Assembly: GCA_036245525.1 (NCBI GenBank)
Contig: BTPG01000007.1
Coordinates: forward strand, 167,490,148-167,554,147
From: Semisulcospira habei
Lineage: Eukaryota; Mollusca; Gastropoda; Semisulcospiridae
Direction of reading: 5' to 3'
Length of the DNA stretch: 64,000 nucleotides
The notes under the pieces are model-generated. The model saw only the letters and a program-made list of their open reading frames with translations, was not told where the DNA came from and did no database searches. Shown one piece after another: positions 1-10,732 of this stretch. The position numbers and the translations under genes are program-made. Within the stretch, counting starts at the first letter, position 1. Every line of letters begins with the position of its first letter.

Positions 1-819
1 ATGGCGACATCAGCGTTGGACGGCTAACAGTGTACGCACGTGTAGATTTCGAAGGCAGACAGCAGTCGGAACTTGAAGTTATTGTGATTGACGTGTTGCT
101 CGTGCACCAAACGTCGCAGTCTGTCCTCGCATGTCTCACGGGGAGTGATGGGACCCCGTGGGTTCTTATTCACATGCATCCACACATTTGTCTCTTAAGG
201 AATCAACAGGTCTATCATATGTCATAGCTTTGTCGAGAAACAACGAGGTTTATAATACCACGATGGACATGTTTACTTCGTGACACAACTATTACATACG
301 ACAAACCTGTTTATTCATGCTGCCATGAAATGGACAGGTCAGTTAACTGTTATAATCGCATCACAAAATAAGCAGTTCTATTATGTAGCAATTGTCACGA
401 AATAAACATTTTTACTATACGAGATATTCTGGAATAATTATTAAAATAAAATAACAAAACAGGTCTGTTATAGGTAATAATTATGACAATCGCATCAAAT
501 AAATAAATTATAATGGAAACAGGTATATCATATGATAATTACGACATGAAACAGTTTTATCACATCAATAATTATGACGAATAAACAGGTCTTTGGCGCG
601 TAATATTGTCCTGAAATGATGAGACGTAAAGTCTTTGTAAAAACAGGCAAGAAAACGCAAAATAAATCATAAAACTGGGGGAAAACGACAGGTATGGCTA
701 AAATAAAGTAGATAGCATAAGAAAACACATTCTTAGACCATGTATACAGATAATGTCGCACAGCAACATAAGTATAACGCAAATACGGATGACAGAAATA
801 CATCGACAATCTTTGAACT
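1..819. other. AT-rich stretch without a recognisable gene
   Basis: No protein family could be recognised on either strand. From about 290 to 720 the motif ACAGGT recurs beside AATAATTATGACAATCGCATC-like strings, which suggests a degenerate minisatellite or an old repeat. The open frames here are short and of low complexity. Confidence 0.35.
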
Positions 820-1029
820 CATTCTACCCCAGACACCCCACAGCAAGATAAGGATCGACCATGATAGTTCAAGGGTGATGCCAGAATAGCTTGGCGCCTA
901 TGGGCGCCAAGCTATTCTGGCATCACCCTTGAACTATCATGGTCGATCTGTGTCCTGCACTGCAATGCAGTCTTCAGAGGACAAAGGCGAAGTTTCGGGA
1001 TTTCGGTGTTGGGGTAGAATGAGTTAAGC
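820..1029. repeat. Hairpin MITE family A, copy 1
   Basis: The core 853-948 is a perfect inverted repeat, two 46-bp arms around the 4-base loop TATG, centred on GGCGCC. Flanks match other family members: a CCCC-containing left part and a right part ending in GAATGAGTTAA. Members generally start near TTAACCC and end near GGGTTAA, which suggests a non-autonomous element of piggyBac type (inference). No coding capacity is seen. Confidence 0.75.
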
Positions 1030-2109
1030 AATGGTTACTTCAGTTCATACATTACTGAATGACACATTGTAAAAAGAAGCGCTGAACCTCAATATTGCTA
1101 ATAAAGGTGAATCGCGAATGTATTACTCTTCCACACTCCTTCTAACTTGAGCAGAGATATTAGGAACCAATAAGACGCCAAGATTTTCACTATGATAATC
1201 TATGTGCCTAGAAGACCGGAAAGGATCTGCTTGAAAAAAGAGTTTGCAAAGTCAAAGTGAGGTAAGCAAGATAAAGCTAAGCACACGATACCTTGTTTGA
1301 CAATAGGTCTGGGCTGTCTCTTCTCTGGCATCGTAAGTTCTGATGACTGGATGCTAAAATGGAGATGGCGGGCGTATGTGTTTGTACGGGCGACACTGGG
1401 GATAGTAAATTGACTGTGGTAGTATAGTCCAAGTGGCTGCAGCGGTCGCAGTTACAGCATGCTGCATATCGAATAAAAGCAACGTAACATTTTTCATGGC
1501 CAATCATCATCATCGTCGTAGTCAGTCATTTCTAATGATCACTGGCCACCATAAAAGTCATCACCAAAAGCATAACAAGTTTCAACTCGTTTTGAGTCCG
1601 TGGTTCTTAGCACACGCACGGGATGACCACTTCTACATCACAGGTAGTGGGAATTAGCACAAGTGCTATTTCCCACCACCCGTGTTACAGAGGTGATCGA
1701 TTACACAACGGTCATCTCATGCCTGTGTAGTCTCACGTGAATCTAGCTCACTTTGTGTTGTGCAAACAGCTGGTACATTTTCACTGACAATCTTATCATT
1801 TACATATAGCCTCAGTGACTAGAACTAAAATAAAAGTTGTACAGACACATATCTAATGCATTATGAATACACTCTAAACCTAGATATTGGCACTATATAT
1901 TCTACACACAGACATATGTAATGCATACTAAGGCTTATATAATCTAAATACGCGCTATAGACTCTAAACACAGATATATACACGTGTGTAGAGAAGCGCC
2001 GTCTGTAAAACTCAACTTTAACTTTTTTTTATTGCTATATTCTAGTCACTGTGGCAATAAATAAATGATATGATTGATTGTCTGTGAAAACGTGCAGACT
2101 GATTGCTCA
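1030..2109. other. No gene recognised
   Basis: Short open frames on both strands show no domain. A weak repetition of ATATCTAATGCAT- and CTCTAAAC-like strings occurs at about 1845-1985. Nothing else was seen. Confidence 0.3.
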
Positions 2110-2545
2110 AAACAGTATCGGTGGCTGCATGCACAAGTGAGGGCCAAAGCGCGGAGCGCATAATGTACAGACATGAGCTCCTAACATCTTTGGCCCTCTT
2201 GTGCATGCAGCCACCGATACTGTTTATATCAACCCACTGCATGCGCTCCGCATAATGTACAGACATGAGCTCCTAACATCTTTGGCCCTCTTGTGCATGC
2301 AGCCACCGATACTGTTTATATCAACCCACTGCATGCGCTCCGCATAATGTACAGACATGAGCTCCTAACATATTTGGCCCTCTTGTGCATGCAGCCACCG
2401 ATACTGTTTATATCAACCCACTGCATGCGCTCCGCATAATGTACAGACATGAGCTCCTAACATCTTTGGCCCTCTTGTGCATGCTGCCACCGATACTGTT
2501 TATATCAACCCACAGCATGCTTGATATAAATTTGTGGGCTTTATA
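2110..2545. repeat. Tandem array, 92-93 bp period, with an inverted unit at its left edge
   Basis: The string GCTCCTAACATCTTTGG recurs at 2176, 2269, 2361 (one change) and 2453, giving a 92-93 bp period and about four units. The block at about 2110-2145 is the reverse complement of the unit segment carrying TGTGCATGCAGCCACC, so the array begins with an inverted piece. Units are almost identical, indicating recent amplification. Open frames across it only reflect the period. Confidence 0.85.
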
Positions 2546-3848
2546 TAAATTCATTTCAACTGACTTGTTGAGACAACACACAGACGTCAGTGTAGTGCAC
2601 GTTCTATTTTGATTGTATTCCATTCCGCACTGTGACTGCACATTTATTCTGTTACTGTCCATAACATTTACTAACACTTGTGATATATTTTTGTCCATAT
2701 TCTATGCTTGGCCAGCGAAACGATTATCTAAGTAATGATGTATGAATAATTTCATCATGATGAAGAATAATAAGAAGCATTTCGCATGATAAATACATGT
2801 ACCTACCCCAGATACGATGGTAGAAGATAGTAAACCACTGCCAAAAGCCAAGACTAAGACAATGCCGTCAACAGCAGCCGATGTACAGCTGGCCGATGTA
2901 CAGCTGGCCTCTCGTCCCTCAAGCTGATGTATGTGCAACAATTATCTAAAATGATGTCCGGGTTTTGGTCTAGAGTTCAAATGATGTCATATCGCATGAC
3001 GCAAAGATGAAATTGACATCAGTACTCTAATATTAAAAACAATACTCACGTCTTTGTGGAACTCAATAGAACTGAATAATTAGCATCTCGACTGCCGGAA
3101 TACAACAAACACTTACCAAACGGGCATATAGCTCATCATGTGCCCCGCGTTGCAAGCGCGGGGGCTCCCGAGTATAATTATATGTCTCTTGCTGGTCCAA
3201 ATCATGTCTTTAGCAGTGAACGCCATGTTTTACCGACATGGTTTCTAGCCACTATAGTGAAGAGGGTAACCCTCAAAGACTAGAATACACTTTCAAGGAA
3301 GACAGTCAAGGTATCTAATCATACAGTTGAACCAGATCCATCCACCGGTACTGACTTGATTTCGTTACACTAACGTCCCCCCACCCAAAAAAAAAAAAAA
3401 AATCATCTGTACTTTTAAGAACTTTTTCTAATAAAGCAAAAATAGTTGCAATAACACTGGTATACAACATAGTTCAATTCTAACAATTGTGTGCACAATG
3501 TCGTTTTCAAATCCTTACGCCTTAAAATGTGACAATTTACTGCCTACCTGGCTTCAGACAGTTGTTTTTCTTTTGCTGTTTTCTCAGGTCGGGGGTTCCT
3601 GCCGTTTGTCTGGCCCGTTGCTAAAGTCCCGAGATGTCAACCGACTATGAACATTCTAGAATTTACCCTGCAAGGACCGAGTCCGTGCAAATTTGCTACA
3701 ATGACCCTAGAGCAGCATGATAAACAATGCAATGAAATTGTGTAGGCACGTTCATGACACACACACATGCGTGCACACACACACATGCTAATAAACAATG
3801 CAATGACATTGTGTAGACACGCTCACTACACGCACGCACGCACGCACA

Positions 3849-3852
<4 letters not shown>
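2546..3852. other. No gene recognised
   Basis: No family-level similarity was seen in any frame. A short A-tract lies near 3388-3402, and a small GC-rich inverted repeat (CCCCGCG/CGCGGGG) lies near 3143-3165. Confidence 0.3.

Positions 3853-3928
<76 letters not shown>
3853..3928. repeat. (CA)n microsatellite
   Basis: About 38 CA units follow a GCAC-rich lead-in. Polythreonine/histidine and cysteine/valine frames here are translation artefacts. Confidence 0.97.
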
Positions 3929-3931
<3 letters not shown>

Positions 3932-4261
3932 GTGCCTGAGTGTGTTGAAAGGGTTGACTTCATGCGCAACTTGCACGTTTAACCACACCCATACCTCGGA
4001 TCATCACGCCTGGTATCTATCTGAAACGGCGATGCTGAAAAGAACCACCAGAACCAACATGGTCACAAAGTCGGATTTTTATCACAAATTTTACTCCACG
4101 TTCAGTTTGTACATCACCTTATTAGAGGTAATATTATTCTGGAGCCTTGATTATGTCACAGGTACTTAGCGGTAAATCTTCTTCAGAGCAATCCAGCCTC
4201 TGGCCCTATAAACAATACTGTCATTCTGGATCCTCATAGAGGCACAGCCCGTACCATTTGC

Positions 4262-4375
4262 AGGTATGCTCCCCAGGAATTAGACATACACCACAAGTAC
4301 ACTTCTAATCAAAAGAGATGCGAAGTGTTTTTGTGGTGTACTTCCAGAGTTGGTATATCTGGGGAGTACGGGAAT
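4262..4375. repeat. Imperfect inverted repeat
   Basis: The left arm (GTATGCTCCCCAG, then ACACCACAAGTACACTT) pairs with the right arm (AAGTGTTTTTGTGGTGTAC, then TATATCTGGGGAGTAC) around a short loop. It may be an eroded hairpin MITE. No coding capacity. Confidence 0.5.
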
Positions 4376-4904
4376 TCTCAAGCGGATTCGCCGTTGAGCA
4401 GAGGAATGTGATTTATGAAGGTCTAAATATTATATGGTCTTCTCAGTCCTTGAAGCGCATATTTGCTTCAGCGTAGTTGGTGATTTATATGGATGCTCAC
4501 GCGAATGTTGCTTCTTCACTCGGCAGTTGCTACCTCTGAAGCAGTAGGCTAGTTGAGAATTAAGGACTTAAATTACAAATTGAGTCTTAAATAGGCGAAA
4601 TTCCAGAATGTGGGATCTGCGAAAAACGACCCACTTTCAAGTTGCGTCGTTCTCCTCATTCGTACAAAGTCACTCACCAGTGAACAGATATTAAGTAATA
4701 GACTTATGACCAGGACTATACTACGTTACTGGGCATGGTAATAAACTCTTATACTTTGTCATGAAAAAAAATGGTCACCTATCATCTACACATGAGCCCA
4801 TTCACAGCCGTTGGCAACAAGTTATGTTTCTAATAAAACAATTGCAAATTCAGCATCAAAGAACCCCAGCCATGCAAAGCCAAACATCAAATGGAATAAC
4901 CGAT

Positions 4905-5114
4905 TTAACCCCACGGCCGCATTTCCCAACAATTGGAAGTGTAACCTAACAACAACGTACCATATGGACATGGACTGACCATGATAACTCAAGGGAAGCT
5001 CCAGCATAACGTGGCGCCATGAGGCGCCAAGCCAAATCGTCTGACCATACCCTTGAATTATCATTTTCGATCCATTTCCTGCTGTAGTGCATATACTGGG
5101 GCTAAATAGGTTAA
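4905..5114. repeat. Hairpin MITE family A, copy 2 (diverged)
   Basis: It starts TTAACCCCACGG and ends near AGGTTAA. A GGCGCC-centred inverted repeat spans about 4976-5072, with more mismatches than the other copies, so this is an older insertion. Confidence 0.65.
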
Positions 5115-5400
5115 AAATCATATCGTTAGCAAGACTTGCGGGGTTCATGTGGTGCTATGCCTCTTGCAAAAGGGCAGCGGGCACCTTTTCTCGGCAGTGA
5201 TAGGGTTTACAAGCCCTCTGCCAACTCCCCATCTCGCACAAAAGATACCTAGCACAGTACCTGCGTGGTCAGGCACGTACCTACATGTCACTAGGGGGCA
5301 TCAGAGTCCGGTCGATATTCTCAAGCAAAGTACGCACACGTCTTTTCGCCTCCATAATTTTACCAGCATTGTCTAATCATTTCTGCAGATCTGCGAACCG

Positions 5401-5580
5401 TAGGGGTCCGTGGATAGTAGCTTTGGCTAATGCAAATCCACTGCGCCACCGCGTGCGCGCAAGCGCCTATACTAAGCTCAAGACAAAATGTATTTTGTCT
5501 TGAGCTTAGCATAGGCGCTTGCGCGCACGCGGTGGCGCAGTGGATTTGCATTAATCAAAGCTACTATCCACGGACCCCTA
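5401..5580. repeat. 180-bp near-perfect palindrome
   Basis: Two 89-bp arms around a 2-base centre (5490-5491) differ at about three positions. The arms contain CACTGCGCCACCGCGTGCGC. The same peptide is therefore open on both strands; it is not evidence for a gene. The other palindrome families of the window do not match it. Confidence 0.85.
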
Positions 5581-6544
5581 TACTACGAACCTGCAGGCAG
5601 ATCACTCGCGTCTTTACCTGAAATAACATGTTACCGAACCGTAACCATGGCGGGTGAATTGCGCGGTAAAATACGAAATAGTCTGAAAGTTTGCAAAATT
5701 ACTTCAGTTGGTGACATTTTGGAAAAGACCGCTGAAGAATTTCCTTGACATATCATTTATACAGCAAAAGTGGTCAAGCAGCTAATAAATAACAGAAATA
5801 GACCTAGATGAAGTATTTGAAATAATCGCGCGAACGAAATAAGTCCGTTTACGTCATAGTAATATAATTTCCCATGCGCAGAGACCGAGTGCGCAATACG
5901 GAACGACCCACTTTATATTTGGCTCCGCCCATTTAGTCAGGGTCCGGCAAGAATGCAACGCGTGCTTCACGGGAAGAGCGCAAGTGTAGTCTGCAAGCAT
6001 AGTATAGCGCGCTATTCGACGTTGCTTGTTTAAACCCATTTTTAGGAAGGCATATCTTCTAAAGTATGCCATTATTGGAGCTGTAAAATAATCAGTATAA
6101 ACTAGGTTTTGGGTTTCATCATTACAGCAAGTGGGAATATTGTCAGTCAAGAGATTGTGTAGTTATTTGACCCTAAACTTAGCATTTAATGACATGCGCA
6201 AATCGTCTCATTTTCGCCAAATCAAGTTGTGATTTTTAAATAAAATATAAAGGGTAGAGCTTTGAAATTTTGCATGACCACACATTTTTATGCGTTCTTT
6301 TCGATGGTAATATCAGTATGTATGTGTTTACAGTCTGAAATTATGGGTGATCCTTTACCTACATGTGGGCATATCCCGCTACTGAGTCTAAAAGAAATTC
6401 CCGCGCAGGCAATCATCAGTACACTCTTTTGAAGTCTGTCCAAAAATGTCTCTTTTCCCCCTTGAAAACTTCTGCTAGTACTAGTCTGTTTACATCAGTG
6501 AGACGTCTCGCACTCCCTCTCACAGCCGTACGGGGTCAGCGTAC

Positions 6545-6860
6545 AGATATCTTTGTCCCAAGTTTGGGTTGAAGTTGTGAATAGTGTTTGAGACATTTTT
6601 GGGGTCAAAATATGACAATTTTTTTTACCTATTTCCTGATCCCCTGTGACCTTGACCGTCAAGGGAGGTCACTCAAATTGGTATGTTTAGAAAGGTCTTG
6701 CCACAAAGTATAATTGATCCAAGCTTGAAGACAGTGGCTTGAATAGTCTCCGAGAAAATGCCAACGATAAAGTTTACCACGGTCAACGGCGGACGGACGC
6801 AGGACGGACGACCACTGGCACAGAACGTCGACTCACCTTTGCTTCGCACATGAGCCAAAA
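6545..6860. repeat. Family C element (GGCTCACGTG type), 3' part
   Basis: It carries the family's unit: AGTTTGGGTTGAAGTTGTG, a CTGTGACCTTGACC box, GGTATGTTTAGAAAGGTCTT and the right end CACATGAGCCAAAA. Related units occur at 6890, 17.8, 26.5, 30.8, 45.1 and 55.6 kb. Non-coding. Confidence 0.6.
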
Positions 6861-6889
6861 ACTACACATTTCTATCAAAAACTGACATT

Positions 6890-7213
6890 TTTCAGACACT
6901 TGCCGACCCATCGAGGGGGTCATACACAGAAAGGCCTTCCATAATGTATCTCTATACCAACTGTGGGTTTGAAGCTGAAAATAGTTTTTGAGAAAAAATA
7001 GTTTTTGTCAAAATATGGCTATTTTGGACCTATTTCTTTGACCCCCCCCCCCAAGCTTGACTCTTGACCGTTGCGAAGGGACCACTAATTTGTATAGAAA
7101 GGTCTTATCATCAGTTACCTGTGTGCCAAATCTGCCTAGTTTAGCACGGACGACGGACAGACGACGGATGGCCCATTACATAGATTCACCTTTGTTATTG
7201 CACGTGAGCCAAA
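6890..7213. repeat. Family C element, second adjacent copy
   Basis: It directly follows the previous copy and ends CACGTGAGCCAAAA. It has an AGAAAGGCCTT/AGAAAGGTCTT unit pair and a C-run at 7044-7053. The GACGGACAGACGACGGATGG string before the right end is typical of the family. Confidence 0.6.
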
Positions 7214-7872
7214 AATACACCCATTCGGAGTTACGACTGCGCATGCGCTATCGTTGTACCAAACAAACAATCCGGGATAAATGTGCGTGCGACATGTCTT
7301 TTATGAGAAACCCTAGACAAGACCAGCGTCGTGTTTCATTCTGTTGTCACGGTGAAAAAAATTGGCGAATCCGACTGTTGAGCCCATGATTTTTGGTCCC
7401 CAGGAGTGATTCTAATTTGTTCTAATGAGACAGAACGGGTTAAATATAATTTTCGATTGGTTTATTTCTACCGGATTAGCAATAAAGGCAACTTTAGAAA
7501 TGTGATGAAATCAGCATGTCACCATCACTGGAGAATGTTGTAGGAGATAGTGATGCTGCACGCCCGAGTTTTCCGAAAATGTTTTGAATACACGAACCCT
7601 CTGAGGCAGTTTGGTACAACACCCGCCCTAGCATGCATTACTTGTCTGAGATTCCGAATGGGTGTATTAGCAAACAAAGAAACTGCATGCTTTAGAAGAA
7701 AAGCAACTACAGGACAGTCAGTACATTTTTTTTTGTAAAAATCGTGATTTCATTGCATGACATTGATAATTTTGCTTGTCACAAAAATGAACTTGCTGTC
7801 TTTTGGCCGCACAGTGCAGACTTAAAGTCCGCAAAAGCATCCAAAAGAGTCAAACAAAAAAATCAGAGACCA

Positions 7873-8642
7873 ACTGTGCAATAGCACAGTAGACTGTTCA
7901 AGTTAAACAGTTGCATCTTTGGTAGAAACACAACAAAACCGTGCCTAATGCGTGTCCCACTTCCTGTCGCCTGTCCGTGCGCGCTACTGTCAACTTCTCC
8001 GTGTAGCTCAAAGCTTTACCGCTTGCAGGCTCACTGACGTGCAGAATAGACATGATACCATGCGCGATATTTTCACCGGCAATTTCTCCAAAACGCCTCT
8101 GTCAGCTTTTACAATTGATGAAGTTATATTTTTGCGGAGGCAAAATACATCAGAGGAAACCTTCGGCTGAAAGTACAGAAGCCTATTCGAAATAAACGTG
8201 CCTTGCGTTGAAGGCTGTGGACTAGTCTATGTCAGCCGACAGCCACGAACGCAAGACACGCTTTTCAAGTCTCGAGTAGGCTTCTGTACTTTCTGCCAAA
8301 CGTTTCCTCCGCTGCTGCATTTTCTTGCACACAAATATAACTTCATCAATTGTAAAAGCTGGCAGAGTCATTTTGGAGATATTACCCGTGAAAATATCGC
8401 GCATGGTATCCTGTTTATTCTCCATTCTGCAGATCAGTACAGTGGCTGAGGCGTATGGTAAAGGCATAGATACTGTAGCTCTGCGTCTTTGGCAAAGGTC
8501 TGAGTTGCACGGAAAAGTTGACACTGAGTAGCGCGCACGGTCGGCGACAGGAAGTGGGGCACAAAATCGGCACGGTTTTGCTGTGTTTCCACCAACTTTG
8601 CAACTGTGTAACTTGAACAGAGTCTACTGTGCTAATGCACAG
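7873..8642. repeat. Foldback element, about 770 bp
   Basis: Arms 7873-8190 and about 8265-8642 are inverted copies around a short spacer at about 8215. The ends begin CTGTGCAATAGCACAGTAG and finish CTACTGTGCTAATGCACAG. Shared arm motifs include ACAATTGATGAAGTTATATTT and its complement, and CACTTCCTGTCGCC against GGCGACAGGAAGTGG. No transposase frame is seen, so it is a non-autonomous foldback element or an inverted pair of one MITE. Confidence 0.75.
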
Positions 8643-8735
8643 TAGGACTCTGACATTTTTGTTGTTGTTGACTCCTTGTGATGCTTTTCGTTATCATCGT
8701 GGACCCGGCCTTTAATTCGTATCTCCAGATAAACA

Positions 8736-9056
8736 AAGGATACGGCTTCTGACTGCCCATCGGTCTCTCCCTCAGTCTCTGCCCCATCCTGACTCTCCTG
8801 ATCTGGATCATCAGTCTCCGCCCCAGCCTGACTCTCCTGATCCGGATCATCAGTCTTCGCCCCAGCCTGACTCTCCTGACTCACTTCCGGACTTTCATCC
8901 TCACCCTCTTCGTAATCACGGGATCGCCTTTTCTTCTTCCCCCTAGACGTTGACCTGCGTCCAGTCGCTTTCTCCGGCTTCTCTTGCTTAAACCCTTTCA
9001 TTTTGTTAACGGCGAGCATCGCCTCCAGTTTGGCTTCGGTTTGCTTTTGGAAAAAT
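8736..9056 (-). CDS. Possible exon of an unrecognised charged, repetitive protein
   Basis: On the minus strand an open stretch follows a plausible splice acceptor (TTCTTCCGATGCAG before 9056). It encodes a Lys/Arg-rich part (SRGKKKRRSRD) and then an acidic part with a repeated ESQAGAKTDDPDQ-like unit (about three copies). A possible donor (GTATCC) lies near 8735. No domain is recognised. A nuclear, disordered protein is conceivable, but so is chance translation of a GC-rich minisatellite. No adjoining exon was found and the foldback element begins just downstream, so this is a weak candidate. Confidence 0.25.
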
Positions 9057-9106
9057 CTGCATCGGAAGAAATACGCAGATAATGGCTCGACCACTGACAC
9101 CCCTTC

Positions 9107-9152
9107 CCCCCCCCCTCCCTCCTTCCCCCCTCCCCTCCCCCCCCCCCCCCCC
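9107..9152. repeat. C-rich tract
   Basis: CCCTCC repeats and a C16-20 run. The proline- and glycine-rich frames across it are artefacts. Confidence 0.9.
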
Positions 9153-9738
9153 GATGGCCTTTGCGCACTCGCTCGAAGAGTGCGTCATACGCCAATGAGC
9201 GACTTAGCTCACTGCTGCTGCCGCTAGGTGGCGTAAACACAGTAGGGGCTAAACCCGACATTCTCAATGTTTTAGCTGATCCCTGTCCGTGCACATTATT
9301 TTGCTCCTCGCGACATACTGCATGTCGGGTGTGTCGTTTTTCTGTTCACAGGCTTTCGTTTTCATCTGGTATATCGCACAGTAGGATTAGTTAATGTGGT
9401 TTACTGCGCTTAGCGTGTCCGGATTCTATGTCATCCAATATACCTGCGGCCTGTAGTGTAGCGCGAGTACTGAAGCCTATGCACACGAACAGGTATCACC
9501 TAAGACACCGAGAATAGTGACTTTTCCCCTTAAAAGAGCAGCGACACCACACGGCAGCAGGCGAAGACAATTTTAGCTAAGTCGACCATTGTCCAGACTA
9601 AAACAATGAGCACTAAGGTGAGCATTTTAAAATTTAGGATTGATTTTACTGGCCGCCCGAAAAACCTATCGGCCTTGACAGTTGAAAGGTAGTGTCGATT
9701 TATTTACTGTTGCGGTGTTACCTGCATTATTTAAGTCG

Positions 9739-9805
9739 CACTGGTTGTCTCCTCGATTTTCTACCGCTGATATCAGCAGTAGCGAATTGAGGGAGACAAC
9801 CAGTG
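9739..9805. repeat. Hairpin family D, full copy
   Basis: CACTGGTTGTCTCCTCGATT on the left pairs with AATTGAGGGAGACAACCAGTG on the right around a GATATCAGC centre. Related pieces lie at 9994-10046, 10873-10915, 32398-32440 and 61176-61230. Confidence 0.7.
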
Positions 9806-9993
9806 TACAGTCAGCATTCATTTTTTCTGCTCCATTCCGCACACACAGAAAAGAGGCAGAAGAGATCGATATTTTAAATAGATCAAAGTCATACAGAACC
9901 AAAAAGCAGAGGTCGTTACTGTAAACTTATCAAACTCGCAACAAGCAAACAAAAAACAACAACAAACAACCGTGATTCTCGAACGAGGTCAGT

Positions 9994-10046
9994 CTGGTTG
10001 TCTCGCCCGATTCCCTATCACTATAAGGAATCGAGGGAGACGATCC
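9994..10046. repeat. Hairpin family D, second copy
   Basis: CTGGTTGTCTCGCCCGATTCC pairs with GGAATCGAGGGAGACGATCC around TATCACTATAA. It lies 190 bp from the first copy. Confidence 0.55.
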
Positions 10047-10429
10047 GCGTGGAACGAGGATGGGCTTTTAGGGACAGCTTTTGGGGCCAAGTCAGTTTCT
10101 AATCAAATCTGTAACTTGGAATATAATAAGAACTGGCAAACTACCACCACCACCGCCATCGATTACAACAACGAAAGTGTCCTGGCAATGTGACATCGTT
10201 CCGCCCCCCCCCCCTTCTACCCCCCACCTCCAACCCCCTCCTTCCTCAACACCACCTTTTTATCCGAAGTTTAGTGCAGTATGGCTGAAACATGCGAGCT
10301 AACCACAGGGGGAGGGACTTCAGAGTTTCGTACCCCTGACGTGCTCTGAGCGTCAAAGGTATATATTATATGCTATTGACACTCGGAACAAGTCAGGGGC
10401 ACGCAACTCTTGGCTACAATCTTGATTCC

Positions 10430-10689
10430 CTTCTCCCGAGTTAACGTACTTGAAAGCAGCGCCAACATCCAAATTGCGCACGGCCAGCTTATGGTCCCTG
10501 TCTTGAGGGAGACCTTTTCTCCGCATTTGCATGACGGTCTCCTTCAGTTCAAACGGCGATAGGAGCGCGAAACTGCCCAGTCTCAGCTTCCGTTCTTTCT
10601 GAAGTTCCTTCTGTCTGGCTCGTTGGACCTCCTGAAAACACACGAATAAATTGCCGTGAAAGAGTCCAGTCAAAACCTACAGTTCACGT

Positions 10690-10732
<43 letters not shown>

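Noticed and set aside
2110..2545. Possible CRISPR-like array
   Set aside because: There are no unique spacers; the whole 92-bp unit is repeated, and this is an animal genome.
3120..3180. Possible tRNA around GCCCCGCGTTGCAAGCGCGGGG
   Set aside because: A single GC-rich stem only; no cloverleaf or internal promoter boxes were found.
3696..3988. Long Cys/Val and Thr/His open frames
   Set aside because: They are translations of the CA repeat; no sequence outside the array supports a gene. The same holds for frames at 13568-13879, 14480-14935, 23256-24270, 24320-24996 and 26082-26297.
5360..5621. Two similar 63-codon frames on opposite strands
   Set aside because: Exactly what a near-perfect palindrome produces; not paralogous genes.
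8624..9100. Treating the whole 158-codon frame as a gene
   Set aside because: Only the middle part after an acceptor-like site is gene-like, and that is kept as a weak exon candidate; the rest is UTR-like or foldback sequence.
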